From Anabaena sp. UHCC 0204 (GTDB taxonomy: Bacteria > Cyanobacteriota > Cyanobacteriia > Cyanobacteriales > Nostocaceae), in the NCBI RefSeq assembly GCF_009711975.1, contig NZ_VIKW01000009.1, positions 221,806 to 285,805 of the forward strand: DNA of 64,000 nt, given 5' to 3'. This document shows, in pieces, positions 63,637 through 64,000 of the stretch. Positions within the stretch are counted from its first letter, which is position 1, and every line of letters begins with the position of its first letter. A program made the translations under genes and the position numbers. Below the pieces are notes generated by a model. The model had not been told where the DNA came from and ran no database searches. It was given only the letters and a program-made list of their open reading frames with translations.

Positions 63637-64000
63637 ATGAAAGAGCGTCTACGTATCCAGAAAAAAGTTTCCACTCAGTCTACCTATAACCCAGCCACAA
63701 ATCCCTTTCAGACACGCTCTTTTGGAATTGATTTACAAAAAAAGAAATCGTCATCTCCAACAGAAGATGTAGACTTTGACGCACAATACGAACACGCTAA
63801 ACGCTTTGCACTAGATTTAAGTCATGTTCCAGTTTATGCACCAGGTAAAGCTGCACCACCACCAATCCAAACCAAGCTAACAATTGGACAACCAGGGGAT
63901 AAATATGAACAAGAAGCAGACAATGTAGCTGCTCAAGTGGTTCAGCGAATTAATGATCCTGCTGTTGAACAGTCAAGTCAAGGACAGTCAGTACAACAGG
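63637..64000 (+). CDS. eCIS core (DUF4157)-type protein, N-terminal part only
   Basis: Starts at 63637 after GAGGTG and runs off the window after 121 codons. The N-terminus is charged (KERLRIQKKVSTQSTYNP), followed by AAPPPIQTKLTIGQPGDKYE then QEADNVAAQVV. The L-x-I-G-Q-P-x-D-x-Y-E-x-E-A-D-x-V-A segment is the usual lead-in to DUF4157 (the eCIS core domain), found in effectors or accessory proteins of extracellular contractile injection systems. The DUF4157 HEXXH motif would lie beyond the window, so its presence is expected but not seen. Confidence 0.75.
   Translation, partial: MKERLRIQKKVSTQSTYNPATNPFQTRSFGIDLQKKKSSSPTEDVDFDAQYEHAKRFALDLSHVPVYAPGKAAPPPIQTKLTIGQPGDKYEQEADNVAAQVVQRINDPAVEQSSQGQSVQQ

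Overview
The window reads as chromosome from a filamentous, probably heterocyst-forming cyanobacterium (Nostocales; species not determined). Evidence: many HIP1 octamers (GCGATCGC), a cyanobacterial bidirectional hydrogenase (hoxEFUYH), a CBS-CP12 protein, a short KdpD without a kinase domain, a PEP-CTERM protein, large Ser/Thr kinase-AAA-GAF-histidine kinase fusions, a CyRepA1-type replication protein and low GC. No tRNA, rRNA or riboswitch was recognised.

Layout. 0.1-9 kb is a toxin-antitoxin and defence island: a DUF433/DUF5615 pair whose toxin is split after codon 3 by a 489-bp non-autonomous IS200/IS605 element, an orphan type I R N-terminal-like nuclease, an RHH/PIN pair, a Septu-like ATPase/HNH pair (PtuAB type), higBA, a small exported cysteine protein between direct repeats, and two more PIN pairs. 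9.4-12.7 kb has an Hsp70 with a zinc-ribbon/TPR partner and an ATP-grasp D-Ala-D-Ala-ligase-like (MysD-like) enzyme. 13.0-19.5 kb is the minus-strand hydrogenase operon hoxE-F-U-(DUF3122-like)-Y-(CBS-CP12)-H. 19.8-21.65 kb has a universal stress protein and the short KdpD.

21.64-28.0 kb is a type I-C CRISPR-Cas locus: 11 repeats and 10 spacers, cas7, cas8c, cas5c on the minus strand and cas3 divergent; cas4, cas1 and cas2 are absent. The leader-distal degenerate repeat contains the kdpD start codon and a Shine-Dalgarno-like sequence, so the array and kdpD are physically fused. 28.3-32.2 kb is a Tat-exported molybdenum aldehyde oxidoreductase (PaoABC type), followed by cytochrome bd oxidase (cydAB).

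35.4-44 kb holds a membrane Ser/Thr kinase, a PEP-CTERM protein, a PGM1-type peptide ligase homologue, a small conserved protein, an M50 site-2 protease and a GHL10-type glycoside hydrolase. 44-47.2 kb is a second TA/defence patch: a DUF2281/PIN pair, an unclassified TOPRIM protein and a Phd/PIN pair lying between two copies of the 3' end of coaBC. 47.5-50.6 kb is a CyRepA1 replication gene, hinting at plasmid-derived DNA. 50.9-64 kb carries signalling genes (TPR protein, giant hybrid kinase, DUF928 protein, CHASE2-cyclase, MBL hydrolase), pyrE, a small exported protein and, cut by the window end, the start of an eCIS-core/DUF4157-type protein.

The intergenic DNA is rich in short palindromic repeats belonging to several families, each present two to six times. 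The most distinctive points are the kdpD start inside a CRISPR repeat, the perfectly reconstructable IS200/IS605 insertion, the TA cassette inside duplicated coaBC ends, and the stand-alone TOPRIM gene.
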